From: Dryocosmus kuriphilus | Lineage: Eukaryota > Arthropoda > Insecta > Hymenoptera > Cynipidae | Assembly: GCA_038277395.1 (NCBI GenBank) | Contig: CM076192.1 | Coordinates: 127,811,366 to 127,875,365, forward strand | Direction of reading: 5' to 3' | DNA: 64,000 nucleotides | Shown here: piece by piece, positions 48,961-59,639 of the stretch | Layout: each line of letters opens with the position of its first letter | How positions within the stretch are numbered: position 1 is the stretch's first letter | Made by a program: the position numbers and the translations under genes | The notes under the pieces: model-generated | Database searches by the model: none | Seen by the model: the letters and a program-made list of their open reading frames with translations, nothing else | What the model was told of the DNA's origin: nothing

Positions 48961-49853
48961 TACGCAGCAATAAGCGATGGTGACTTTTTTAATCTCTATA
49001 CGGGAAGCCTTCTGTCCATGCCTCAGTTTCCGATGCCGGTGTTTGCCTCGGCAGCATCAGCCTCAGTCCCTTCTTGAAATTATAATATATCAAACTCTTT
49101 TTTTCTAAAATACATTTTCTATTAACTCTTATCCTATAACTTCCATCCAAGTGAATTAGTTCGAATGTAAAATTTTTTAAGTAAAATAATTAAAATAAAC
49201 AAAATGAATTATATAAATAAAATGAACAAGATGAACAAAATGAATAGAACGACCAAAATGAATAAAATGAATAAAGTGAATAAAATAAAGAAAATAAATA
49301 AAAATTGACCCTATTAAAATAATACGACGTGCTTGAAAAAACGTGACATACTCAGATACATACACCGAACCATTATTTTGATGACGTCACTTGAAACGAG
49401 CAGGTTGCGACAAGTCTACCCCAACCCCACGCCCCCATCACCTCTCTCTAACATTATAGTTGTCTAAGAATCTTGAATTTTGATGACGTAAATAAAGTAA
49501 ATAAAATAATGAAATAAATAAAATAAGTAAAACAAACAAAATAAAGAAAGTAAGTAAAATAAATAAAATAAGTGAAATAAATAAACTAAATAATATAAAT
49601 AAAATAAAGAAAATAAGTAAAATATGTAAAATAAGTAAAATAACCAAAGTGAATAAAATAGATAAAATGGGACCTCGGCCGTTACGTCAGGGTTCTACCT
49701 CACCGACCCCGAGCGTCAGTCTTATAATTCCCTGAACTTTATTAAACGCTAAAGACTGACAAAAGCCCCTGCATTATAGAAATATTTTATACATAACGTT
49801 CTCACATTTATGCAAGTAAAATAATATTTATTCATAAAATCTTAAGCAAATTA

Positions 49854-50331
49854 TTACAAAATACAGTCTAAATTATTATAAAAATATTTTAAAGTATATT
49901 TAATATCAACTTCATCTACATTATTCGGAGAATAGTTAATTGTAGGCTGGTGTGAAATATTTAGAATCCAAGTTTTGAGGACCATCACATTCTGTGCTGC
50001 ACAACAATTGCTCGTGTGAAAAGTGTGATGACTACATGAACAGGTAGATTCCTTGCTCATTTGCTTCCATGAAGGGCAGTCAAATTCATCCAAATCTTGA
50101 ATATTGATGATAAACTTTTCAAGCCATCTTTTCATTTGTAGATCTTTACCATAGATTGAGCGATCACCTGCCAATGTCTCTTTAAGTATGTTTCTAACTT
50201 CTTCGTAGGGTGTATCTCCAGCATTCCACTCAATTCCATGGTAATTGTACACAAGCCATACATTTTCGCTCTTATATCTTCCTGGTAGCGAATTCCGCCT
50301 GCAGAGTGATTCGAAGAGGAAGACTAGTGGT
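49854..50331 (-). pseudogene. Unknown element gene, left-arm copy, 5' truncated
   Basis: The frame matches the right-arm gene from its middle to its end (NYHGIEWNAGDT..., a Cys/His cluster CSCSHHTFHTSNC, C-terminus YFYNNLDCIL). Its 5' part is missing: the sequence jumps from the palindrome's repeat flank to the middle of the gene at GTTCATGC/CTCAACC (about 50330), a ~290-base deletion relative to the right arm. It keeps a sense codon where the right arm has a stop. Function unknown. Confidence 0.6.
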
Positions 50332-50399
50332 TGAGCATGAACTTTCTCACAACTTGTTTATATTAACCGAGGAGGAGGAGGAGGAGGAGGAGGAGGAGT

Positions 50400-51640
50400 A
50401 GATTTAACATTAATTCAACATTACATTACTATTACTTTAACATTACCTGAACATTAGTTTAACATTACTTTAACATAACATTAAGATTAATTTAACATGA
50501 GTTTAACATTACCTTAAAATTACATAAATATTACTTTATTATTAGTTTAACATTAGCTTAACATTACTTTGACATAAGTTTAAACATACTTCAACGTTAA
50601 TACAGCACAAGTTTAACGTTAGTTTAACGTTAGTTTAACATTACATTAACGTTAGTTTAACGTTACTTTAACGTCAATTTAACTTTACTTTAACATTATT
50701 TGAGACGGAGAAGAAGGAGGAGCAGGAGAAGGTTTAACATTACTTTAACATTACATTAACATTACTTTAATGTTAGTTTAACGTTACTTAAACGTTAGTT
50801 TAACGTTACTTTAACATTAATTTAACTATACCTTAACGTTAGTGTAGCATTAGTTCAATGTTAGTTTAACGTTAGCTTAACGTTAGTTTAACGTCACTTT
50901 AACGTTAGCTCAACGTTACGCTAACGTCAGTTTAACGGTACTTTAACGTTACTTAAACTATACTTTAACGTTGGTGTAGCATTAGTTTAACGTTAGTTTA
51001 ACGTTAGCTTAACGTCAGTTTAACGTTTGCTTAACGTTAGTGTAACGCCACCTTAACATTAGTTTAACGTCACCTTAAAGTTAGTTTAACGTTACTTTAA
51101 CGTTAGCTTAACGTTATATTAACATTGCCTTAAAGTTAGTTTAACGTCAACTTAACGTTACCTTAACGTTACTTTAACGTTTCTTGAGGAGGAGCAGTAG
51201 AAGGAGGAGGATGAGGATGAGGAGGAGGTTTAACATTAATTTAACGTTACATTAACATTACTTTAACATTAGTTTATCTTTACTTTAACATTAGTTTATC
51301 CTTAATTTAACATTACTTTATTTATACTTTGACATTAGCTCAACATTACTTGATGAGGAGGTGGAGGAGGAGGAGGAGGAGTATAAGGTTGTTTATCATT
51401 AATTTAACGTTACATTAACTGTACTTTAACATCAGTTCAACATTACTTTAACATTAATTTAACTATACTTTAACGTTAGATTAGCATTACTTGAGGATGA
51501 GGAGGAGAAGGTTTAATATTACATTAATATTATATTAGCATTACTTTAACATTAGTTTAACATTACATTAACGCTACTTTAACCATACTTTAAAATTAGT
51601 TCAACATTACTTAAGAGGGAGGGTGAGGAGGATGAGGAGA
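50400..51640 (+). repeat. 11-bp TTTAACGTTAG array, left arm
   Basis: The array consists of variants of AGTTTAACGTT and CTTTAACATTA, broken by GAGGAGGAG/AGGAGGAGG tracts (50371-50397, 50700-50735, 51185-51230, 51350-51385, 51493-51510, 51615-51640). Confidence 0.85.
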
Positions 51641-52739
51641 GGATAATCATTATGTATCTCAAACAAGTAGGTACTGAAATATGTTGTATACAGTTATTAT
51701 TACGCACGATAAATCATATGTTAGATGTTTCAAGTGGTGTGATGAGTAGGTGGAGTTTGGGGAGAATGATCATTGCTTAAGAGTTTATTCAAGACTCGGT
51801 ATTTTGAAAAACATGAGAAACAATCTTACATAGCAAAGGATCATGTGTGTGATGATGATGATTAGAGACTTTCAACATTAATTAACAAATTACCTATTTA
51901 CAACTCTAAAAAAAAGTCCCTAATGTTTGAAAGTCACAATCTGTGCAATCTAATCATACTATTCTCCCAGTTCCAGCTTTAAAAACTTTCCCTGAAATTT
52001 CCAAAACTACAATTTGTGCAATCAGGACGTACCATTCACCCTGCTCCAGCTCTAAAAAAGTCCCATGAAATTTCAAAAAACTACAATTTGTGCAATCAAA
52101 ACATCCCATTCTCCCTATTCTAGCTCTAAAAACGTCCCCTGAAATTTATTTCCCCTATCCCAGCTGATAAAAACTGAGGACTTTAAGTTGGATGAAGACC
52201 ATGTGCAAGCTCATGGTCCTTACCCGCTTTGTTCTCAGTTTTTGTTAGCTGGGATGGGGAAGATAAATTTTAGGGGACGTTTTTAGAGCCTTGAGATGGA
52301 TGAAGACCATGTGCAAGCTCATAGTCCTTACCCGCGTTGTCCTCAGTTTTTATCAGCTGGGATGGGGGAAATAAATTTCAGGGGACGTTTTTAGAGCTGG
52401 AAAAGGGAGAATAGTATGATTAGATTGCACAAATTGTGACTTTTAAATTTTAGAGCCTTTTTTTAGAGTCGGAAAAAGGTAACTTGTTAATTTGGTGAAA
52501 GCCTCTCTCATTATCATCATCATCACATACATGATCCTTTGCTATGCAAGATTATTTCTCATGTCTTTCAAATTATCGGCTCTTGAATAAACTTTTAAGC
52601 AATGATCATTCTCCCCAAACTCCACCTACTCATCACACCTCTTGAAAAATCTAACATATGATTTATCGTGTGTAATAATAACTTTATACAACATATTTCA
52701 GTACCTACTTGTTTGAGATACATAATGATTATCCTCTCC
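51641..52739. repeat. Central part of the giant palindrome
   Basis: The outer flanks mirror each other (51641-51900 with 52480-52739). Inside are three ~72-base direct units (CTGAAATTT...ACAATTTGTGCAATC, 51905-52150), and a ~120-base unit with CATGTGCAAGCTCATGGTCC occurs twice (about 52180 and 52300). No gene was seen. Confidence 0.75.
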
Positions 52740-53950
52740 TCATCCTCCTCCACCTTCCTGTTAAGTAAATTTGAACTAATGTTAAAGTATAGTTAAAGTA
52801 GTGTTAATGTAATTTTAAACTAATGTTAAAGTAATGTTAATATAATACTAAAGTAGTAATAAACCTTCTCCTCCTCCTCCGCAAGTAATATTAATCTATC
52901 GTTTAAATATAGTTAAATTAATGTTAAAGTAATGTTGAGCTAATGTTAAAATACTGTTAGTGTAACGTTAAATTAATGATAAACCTCCTTCTACTCTTCC
53001 TCCTCCTCCCCCTCCACCACAAGTAATGTTGAGCTAATGTCAAAGTATAATTAAAGTAATATTAAAGTAAAGATAAACTAATGTTAAATTAATGTTAATG
53101 TAACGTTAAACTAACATTAAAGTAATGTTAATATAACGTTAAATTAATGTTAAATTAATGTTAAAGTAACGTTAAAGTAACGTTAAAGTAATATTAAGGT
53201 AACTTTAAACTAACGTTAAAGTAATATTGATATAACGTTAAACTAACGTTAGAGTAACGTTAAACTAACGTTAAGGTGACGTTAGACGAACTTTAAGGTG
53301 ACGTTAAACTAACGTTAAGCTAACCATAAGCAACGCTATGCTAACGTTAAACTAACGTTAAACAAATGCTACACAATCGTTAAAGTATAGTTAAATTAAT
53401 GTTAAAGGAACGTTAAACTAACGTTAAAGTAACGTTAAACTAACGTTAAAGTAACGTTAGACTAACGTTAAACTAATGCTACACTAAAGTTAAAGTATAG
53501 TCAAAGTAATGTTAAAGTAACGTTAAGCTAACGTTAAGGTAATGTTAATGTAATGTTAAAGTAACGTTAAACCTCCTACTCCTCCTCCGCATCATCATCA
53601 AGTAATTTTAAACTAATGTTAAAGTATAGCTAAGTAGTGTTAAAGTAATGTTAAACATCCTCCTCCTCCACTTCCTCCTCCGTCTCAAGTAATGTTAAAG
53701 TAACGTTAAACTAACGTTAAACTAATGCTAAATTAACGTTGAAGTATAGTTAAAATTATGTTAGAGTAATTTTAAACTAATTTAAAACTAATATTGAAGG
53801 AATATTAGTGTAATCTTAAGGTAATGTTAAACTCATGTTAAGTTAATGTTAATGTAATGTTAAAGCAATGTTAAACTAATGTTAAGGTAATGTCAATGTA
53901 GCAGTAATTTAATGTTGAATTAATGTTAAACATAGTCCTCCTCCTCCTCC
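52740..53950 (-). repeat. 11-bp TTTAACGTTAG array, right arm
   Basis: The inverted counterpart of 50400-51640, reading AACGTTAAACT on the + strand with CCTCCTCCT tracts at the mirrored places. Confidence 0.85.
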
Positions 53951-54192
53951 TTCTCCTCGGTTAATACAAATAAGTCGTGAGAATGTTCATGCATCCAGAT
54001 TGGACAATAGAATTATTTATACCAAAATCAAATAAGAAATATTGAATTAGTTACTTAGAAGCAATTTCAAAATTCAAACATTTCGATATTTATCTGCCGA
54101 AAGGTACTGGTGGGGGTAACATCGAGGGGTGGGGGTTAGACAAAAGAGTATAAGAAAGCGGCCTCTTACTCAAAAAATCAGTTCCCATCAAG

Positions 54193-54762
54193 ATGGAGTT
54201 TATCGTAGACAGCCAAGGCTTCAAGAGATCCTACAACGACTTTGTCTTGAAGGAGTTGCCTATACTACATCTCCAGGAAGATGCTCAACCGCTAGTCTTC
54301 CTCTTCGAATCACTCTGCAGGTGGAATTCGCTACCAGGAAGATATAAGAGCGAAAATCTATGGCTTATGTACAATTACCATGGAATTGAGTGGAATGCTG
54401 GAGATACACGCTACGAAGAAGTTAGAAACATACTTAAAGAGACATTGGCAGGTGATCGCACAATCTATGTTAAATGTCTGCAAAAGAAAAGGTGGCTTGA
54501 AAAGCTTATCATCAATATTCAAGATTTGGATGAATTTGACTGCTCTTAATGGAAGCAAATGAGCAAGGAATCTACCTGTTCATGTAGTCATCACACTCTT
54601 CACACGAGCAATTGTGCAATACAGAATGTGATGGTCCTCAAAACTTGGATTCTAAGTATTTCGCACCAGCCTACATTTAACTATTCTCCTAATAATCTAG
54701 ATGAAGTAGGTATTAAATATACCCTAAACAATTTTTGTAATAATTTAAACTGTATTTTGTAA
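54193..54762 (+). pseudogene. Unknown element gene, right-arm copy, nonsense mutation
   Basis: The ATG at 54193 opens MEFIVDSQGFKR..., followed by a FLFESLCRWNSLPGRY block and NYHGIEWNAGDT. The TAA at 54547-54549 interrupts the frame where the left copy has a sense codon (TCA to TAA fits). The same frame continues as WKQMSKES, a Cys/His cluster CSCSHHTLHTSNC and an end YTLNNFCNNLNCIL. Without the stop it would be about 189 residues. The start EFIVDxQGF recalls acidic first strands of nuclease-like folds, but that is only an impression; I do not recognise the family with certainty. Confidence 0.6.
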
Positions 54763-55167
54763 TAATTTGCTTAAGATTTTATTAATAAATATTATTTTAA
54801 TTGAATAAATATGAGAATTTTATGTCGAAAATATTTCTCCTATTAATTAATTATTTTAGGTTAATAATTAAAATTAATCACTTTTAAATAATAATATGAA
54901 ATTAGTTTCAAGATATATTAAGTTTGATTTTAATTTTAATTTTTAAATTAGCTCCAAGTTCAATTTCAATTAACGCCACATTAGTTCTTTACGCAGGCGC
55001 TGAACTGGACCTCGAGGTGATAGGTGGGGGTATCACTCTTTAAAACAAGGGTCTCCGAGTTAATCTCTTTATTCTAGTATCTCCGAGATCTGCAGAAGCA
55101 TCACCAGCACCTTGAATGCTTCATCATCAGAACCTTGTTACAAGTTTTCCTCTCCAAGAACAGCAAA

Positions 55168-55482
55168 ATGGATTCAAAGCAACTTAATTCAATTGGTCGT
55201 ATGGAGAGCTTCCTACCCACGAAGCCGATGTCTGGGTTGACTCTTAATGTGACGTATACTGTGACGAACATCTGCAGAGTCCAGACAAAATATAATGCCA
55301 GGATTGTAGCAGAACTGGGGAAGAGTTTCACCATATTTCTACCAGGAAGAGTCTTGAAAGTTTTCGATGGAGATACTACAATGTTGGAAAAGATGCAAGA
55401 AGCCGCCGTCTCGAAGAAGCAGCGAATGAAGTACCTAGGTTGGGTTTACAATAATGTTGGGTTCAATTATGCAACAGAGTAA
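55168..55482 (+). CDS. Small intact protein of unknown function, right arm only
   Basis: About 104 residues from the second Met (55168); an upstream Met at 55135 is also possible. The sequence alternates hydrophobic and polar residues (TLNVTYTVTNICRVQTKY, RIVAELGKSFTIFLPGRV), a beta-rich pattern compatible with an OB-like nucleic-acid-binding barrel, followed by a charged helix and a YLGWVYNNVGFNYA end. It lies in the ~1-kb stretch without a counterpart in the left arm. It is the only unbroken gene seen in the palindrome. Confidence 0.55.
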   Translation: MDSKQLNSIGRMESFLPTKPMSGLTLNVTYTVTNICRVQTKYNARIVAELGKSFTIFLPGRVLKVFDGDTTMLEKMQEAAVSKKQRMKYLGWVYNNVGFNYATE

Positions 55483-56579
55483 TAAATAAGTTTGTGAAGG
55501 AGCTAATACAAGAAATATTATTTCATTTTACAATAGATTGATTTTAATTCACCTCTAACTACTCACCAGCACTAAAATTTTACGCGGGAGGCGGCTTTTC
55601 CCACTTAGAGGAGGACCTTAGGTTGGAGTGCACAGAATCTAGGGGCGCTATTTGCTGATAAGATAAAGCGCGCGAATATTCAAGATGAGAATATAAGAAA
55701 ATGTATTTAAGGGGGGTTTATTGATAAACTAAATTAAAATTAAGTGGAGAGGGGTGAGTAGATTTATCAATTTTATTATTTAAAAAAAATGTAGGAATTA
55801 TCATTGAATAAAGTCAAAATAGTAACAAAGTGTACGAAGAATATATATATATATATATACTAGTTTACAAAGATATTTATTGAAATTTTCAAAACATATC
55901 TATAATGCAGGGGCTTTTATCAGTTTTTAACATTTAATAAAGTTCAGAGAATTATAAGGCTGAGGCTTGGGGTCGGCGAGGTAGAACCCTGACGTGACGG
56001 CCGAGGTCATATTTTATTTATTGTATTCACTTTATTTATTTTACATATTTTAATTATTTTATTTATTTTATTATTATATTTAATTTATTTACGTCATCAA
56101 AATTCAAGATTCTTAGACAAGTATAATGTTAGAGAGTGGGGGTGTGGGGTGGGGTGGGGGTAGGCTTGTCGTAACCTGCTCGTTTCAAGTGACGTCATCA
56201 AAATAATGGTTCGGTCTATGTATGTGAGTAAGACACGTTTTTTCAAGCACGTCGTATTATTTTAATAGGGTCAATTTTTATTCATTTTATTTATTTTATT
56301 CACTTTATTCATCTTATTCATTTTATTCTTTCTACTCATTTTGTTCATTTAGTTCATTTTGTTTATCTTACTAAAAAAAGTTTTAATTCTATCTAATTCA
56401 CTTTGGTGGAAGCTATAGGATAAGAGTTAATAGAAAATGTATTTTAGAAAAGAAGAGTTTGATATATTATAATTTCAAGAAGGGACTGAGGGTGATGCTA
56501 CCGACAAACACCGGCGTCGGAAACTGAGGCATGCGCAGAAGGTTTCCCGTATAGAGATTAAAAAAGTTACCATCGCTTA

Positions 56580-57830
56580 TTGCTGCGTACATGTAGGTTA
56601 GAATTTAAGCATACCCCCTCCAAGCAACCTGCATCAAGTACAAATATTCTAGCTAAGGTAGTTAAAGTAGATCAAAGGGTAAGGTAATGTATATACCTAA
56701 CATATCGACCGAGGCTAATCTCCTGACATGAATCTACATTTTTTCTTTCTTTGTCTTCTCTTTTTTTTAATTTTATTTCATTCTGCTCCATTATATATTA
56801 AGGTAGGTAAGCTAGATCGAAAAGTAAGGTAATGTATATATCTGACATATCGAAAGAGGCTAATCCCCTGACATTGATCTACATTTTTTATTTATTTATT
56901 TTATTTTTTCTTATTTTTATTTTATTTTATTTTATTTTGCTTTATTTTACTCCATTTTGTTTTAATATATTTTATTTTACTTTATGCCGTCTTATTTATT
57001 TTATTTCATGAATATCCCTTCCAAGCAATATGCATTAAGTTCAAAAAAAATAGCTAAGGTAGGTAAGGTGGATTGAAAAGTAAGATAAGATATATTCCCA
57101 GACATATCGACCGATGCTATTACCCTGAAACGAATCTGAATTTTTTATTTCACTTTTCTGTTTTTTACTTTATTCTATTCTACTCTATTATATATTAAGT
57201 TTGGTAAGGTAGATCGAAAAGTAAGATAATGGATATCTCTGACATATATACCGTGGCTAATCCCCTGACATGAATCTACATTTTTTATTTCCTTTTTTTC
57301 TGTTTTCTTATTTTAATTTATTTCATTTTGTCCTATTTTACTCTATTTTGTTTTATTACCTTTTATTTTACTTTATATCGTTTTATTTATTTTATTTCAT
57401 GTGCATCCCCTCCAAGCAACATGCTTCAAGTTCAAAGATTCTAGCTAAGGTAGGTAAGGTGGTTTGAAAATTAAGGTAAGCTATCCCTGACATATCGCCC
57501 GAGGCAATTACCCTGACACGAATCTGCATTTTTTTATTTCGCTTTTCTGTTTTTTTTTAAATTTTATTCTCCTCTATTACATATTTTTATTTTTTTCTTC
57601 ATTATGTTTTACTTTATTTCATTTTGCCTTATTTTACTTTATTTTATTTTATTTCATTTTGTTTTGTTTTATTCCATTTTGTTTTACTGTCTCTTATTTT
57701 ACTTTATATCATTTAATTTATTTAATTTCATGAATATCCCCTCCAAGCAACGTGCATCAAGTTCAAGGATTCTAGTTGGGGTAGCTAAGGTAGATCGAAG
57801 AGTAGGATAAGATTTTGCTGTTAATATAAA
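56580..57830. repeat. Tandem composite repeats, right arm
   Basis: Inverted counterpart of 47690-48960, with AAGGTAGGTAAGGT, ATATCGACCGAGGC and TTTATTTTATTT words in about five units. Confidence 0.7.
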
Positions 57831-58877
57831 GTGCGTGAATATTCAAAGTGAGAATATAAGAAAACGTATTTAAAGAGGGTTTATTGACAAACTAAATTAA
57901 AATTAAGCATTGGCTTCCCCCACTTAGAGGAGGACCTTAGGTGGAAGTGCGCAAAGGAACTCTCACACGCAGACACTAGTGGCGCTGTTTGCTGATAAGA
58001 TAGAGCGCGCGAATATTCAAAGTGAGAATACAAGAAAATGTATTTAAAGAGGATTTATTGATAAACTAAGTTAAAATAAAGTGGAGAGGGGTGGGTAGAG
58101 TTACCAATTCTATTATTATGAAAAAATGTAGCAATCATCATTGGATGAAGTCAAAACAGTAACAATGTGTATGAGAAATATATGCACTAGTGTATAAGAA
58201 ATATTTAATGAAATTTTCAAAAAATATCTTGAGTGCAGGAGTTTTATTAGTCTTTGAAAAAGATTTTATTTTACTTTCGTTCATTTATTTTATTCATTTT
58301 ATTCTGTAACGTGGTATATGGTATGCGTGATATGGCTTTCCCCCTTTCCACCTCGAACACTGACTTGAGTGGTAGCAGTGATCGATTTCCAAGTATGACT
58401 CATGCACCTACGTCACATACGTGTGTCAGTATTTCTCATTTCAGATTATCATTCGTACTCGATTTTCGAATGTCGATTTGCCAATATTGCTTGCCAATTC
58501 TCTTTCTTAGGAATTGAAAATGATTAATGCTTACTTCAGAATCCTTTTCATTTTTTTTTTCATCTATGGGCTTTTTCTTATTCAGTTTCATTAGCAAGAA
58601 ACTTTGCATGCATATGACATATTGACAGAGGCTAATCCCCTATCAGGAATCTGCATAAGCCATTGAGGAAAACACCAGCGTGTGTAACTGACGCATGCGC
58701 AGATTCTACTCCTTTTTATTTTATTTTCATTCATTTATTTTATTCATGTTATGCTATAACGAGATACATGATATGCATCACATGCTTCCCCCCCCCCCTT
58801 TTCACCCTCGAAGATTGACTGGAATTGTAGCAGCGGGGTAGTCAGGTGATGAGTTGATTGTATGTCACTCGTCACCA

Positions 58878-58956
58878 ACTGTGCGGTTGGCGTAGTGATT
58901 AGCGCATCAGGCTTCCGAGTCGGCGACCGAGGGTTCGATTCCCCAGGCCTGAGTCC
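58878..58956 (+). repeat. tRNA-like module, right arm
   Basis: GGTTGGCGTAGTGATTAGCG and, 30 bases on, GGTTCGATTCC. It is the mirror copy of 46571-46650, with few differences and the same poorly folding anticodon region. Confidence 0.65.
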
Positions 58957-59345
58957 ATTTTTATTGACTATAGTTATTATTTTATTTATTTTAACAATTT
59001 TAGTTATTTTATTTATTTTATTAACCTTATTTATTTTATTAATTGTATTAATTTAATTTATTTTATTTATTTTATTTACTTAATTTAATTTACTTTATTT
59101 ACTTCTAAAATTTTTAATTTGGCGCAATATGTTGATCATTGGGAATCTGCATTACCAACAGTATCTGTGCGCCATCTAGCATTGGCGTCTGGAACTATGA
59201 AGTATTACAGACTAAAGATAATCCCCGTCAGGAATCTAACATTACCGACTAAGGTTAATACCGACTGGAGGTAAATGATTTAGCCCGGGACAGAACCTTG
59301 CTCGGATGGTAAGTGTTCTGATACTCTTATAGCTATAATACTGCT

Positions 59346-59620
59346 ATGCAAGATATGAGAAGATATTAGCAAGCAGAATTGTTCACCTTGGAGAGAGCTG
59401 CAAAATTTATTCATAAGACTCATCATTTTTCTTTTAAGTATCGAAATTCTGCATTGTGAAAATGTGGAATATCACAAAAAAAACTTTACCAACCTAAAAT
59501 GTGTTTTAAAAAAATGTAATTAGCGAGCGTCTTTAAGGACAATAGAGCCTTAAGTGAAATAGTTTCTTTTGTAATCTTTAATTTAAAGGCTTATACGATC
59601 GTTAAACACCGAGCGCGTTG
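59346..59620 (-). repeat. Hairpin/155-bp repeat family, second half of split copy E
   Basis: Resumes with CTATGCAAGATATGAGA and runs to the ACCGAGCGCG block as in copy C (41330-41640), then is cut short. Confidence 0.75.
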
Positions 59621-59639
59621 CAATCATGCATATATTAAT

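Larger units (their letters stand above)
46129..59345. mobile_element. Giant palindromic (fold-back) element, ~13.2 kb
   Basis: Both ends read TATAGCTATAAG inward, followed by a long shared block (CCGAGCAAGGTTCTGT, GGGCTAAATCATTTACC). Mirrored pairs were followed along the arms: 46190-46340 with 59110-59285, 46570-46650 with 58875-58960, 46830-46960 with 58560-58690, 49380-49490 with 56095-56205, 49854-50330 with 54275-54770, 50400-51640 with 52740-53950, and 51640-51900 with 52480-52735. The arms differ mainly by indels. The right arm has about 1 kb extra (54840-55900). No transposase was recognised. It is inserted in a copy of the hairpin repeat. Confidence 0.8.

Noticed and set aside
58878..58956. 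Functional tRNA gene
   Set aside because: The A and B boxes are good but the anticodon arm and acceptor stem do not pair properly.
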